Of a DNA stretch of 64,000 nucleotides, positions 63,944-64,000 are shown one piece after another. Both the position numbers and the translations under genes were made by a program. Position 1 is the first letter of the stretch, and every line of letters starts with the position of its first letter. The notes beneath the pieces were generated by a model. The model saw only the letters and a program-made list of their open reading frames with translations. It was not told where the DNA came from and ran no database searches. The DNA is taken from NCBI RefSeq assembly GCF_007096635.1, contig NZ_VKAA01000014.1, positions 62,001-126,000 of the forward strand, in the 5' to 3' direction. This DNA is from Mycolicibacterium sp. 018/SC-01/001 (GTDB lineage Bacteria > Actinomycetota > Actinomycetes > Mycobacteriales > Mycobacteriaceae).

Positions 63944-64000
63944 CGGTCGCGACACGGCCGCGCCCAATACCCGAAACCTGGTCACGCAGGGGCGGCAGTT

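Overview
High-G+C actinobacterial DNA, most likely from a fast-growing Mycolicibacterium-type mycobacterium. The grounds are an MmpS/MmpL lipid-export pair, a Tat-exported DUF1906 protein of the Rv2525c type, a type III polyketide synthase paired with an isoprenylcysteine-methyltransferase-like enzyme, frequent GTG/TTG starts and many 4-bp start/stop overlaps. No rRNA, tRNA, CRISPR array or intact insertion sequence was seen.

Layout. 0-5 kb: mmpS-mmpL, then a convergent alkylpyrone-type pair (type III PKS plus methyltransferase). 5.2-7.2 kb: the DUF1906 protein, then a TetR gene and a luciferase-like monooxygenase gene that meet head to head, both without their 5' ends (a deletion scar). 7.2-11.8 kb: a cobalt-type nitrile hydratase operon (DUF1097, beta, alpha, accessory protein, CbtB, CbtA) with a divergent GlxA-type AraC regulator and a direct-repeat operator between them. 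11.8-22.2 kb: a large operon for uptake and breakdown of a 2-hydroxy acid (TctBAC importer, RraA-type aldolase, MFS carrier, Ldh-type dehydrogenase, L-2-hydroxyglutarate-oxidase-like protein, amidohydrolase), with a divergent D-2-hydroxyacid dehydrogenase and IclR regulator. 22.3-28.1 kb: GlnT-type glutamine synthetase, creatininase-family hydrolase, TetR, then a divergent MDR oxidoreductase/LysR pair.

28.1-34.4 kb is an island unlike its surroundings: long non-coding stretches, diverged repeats near both edges, and two large unusual genes. One is a 938-residue DUF4365 (PD-(D/E)XK-like nuclease) protein with a long helical tail. The other is a 325-residue protein with an R-x4-H motif of the kind found in HEPN RNases. 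This is the best candidate for an undescribed, possibly defensive, system.

34.4-64 kb: LysR/EamA exporter, antiporter and M28 peptidase, followed by a catabolic regulon. It contains an aminobutyraldehyde-dehydrogenase-like ALDH, a TetR regulator, two acyl-CoA ligases, TesB thioesterase, a hotdog protein, a complete peptide-type ABC importer, an orphan PotD-like binding protein, an amidohydrolase, an amidase, a PuuB-like amine oxidase, a short NAD-glutamate dehydrogenase and a cupin. A shared motif, GTYGTRTRAC, lies in front of the ALDH, tetR, ligase/thioesterase, ABC importer and amidase/ligase transcripts, with a weaker copy before the glutamate dehydrogenase. This suggests one regulon, probably controlled by the TetR protein at 41.5 kb, that imports and degrades an amide- or amine-containing compound and funnels carbon to acyl-CoA and nitrogen to glutamate.
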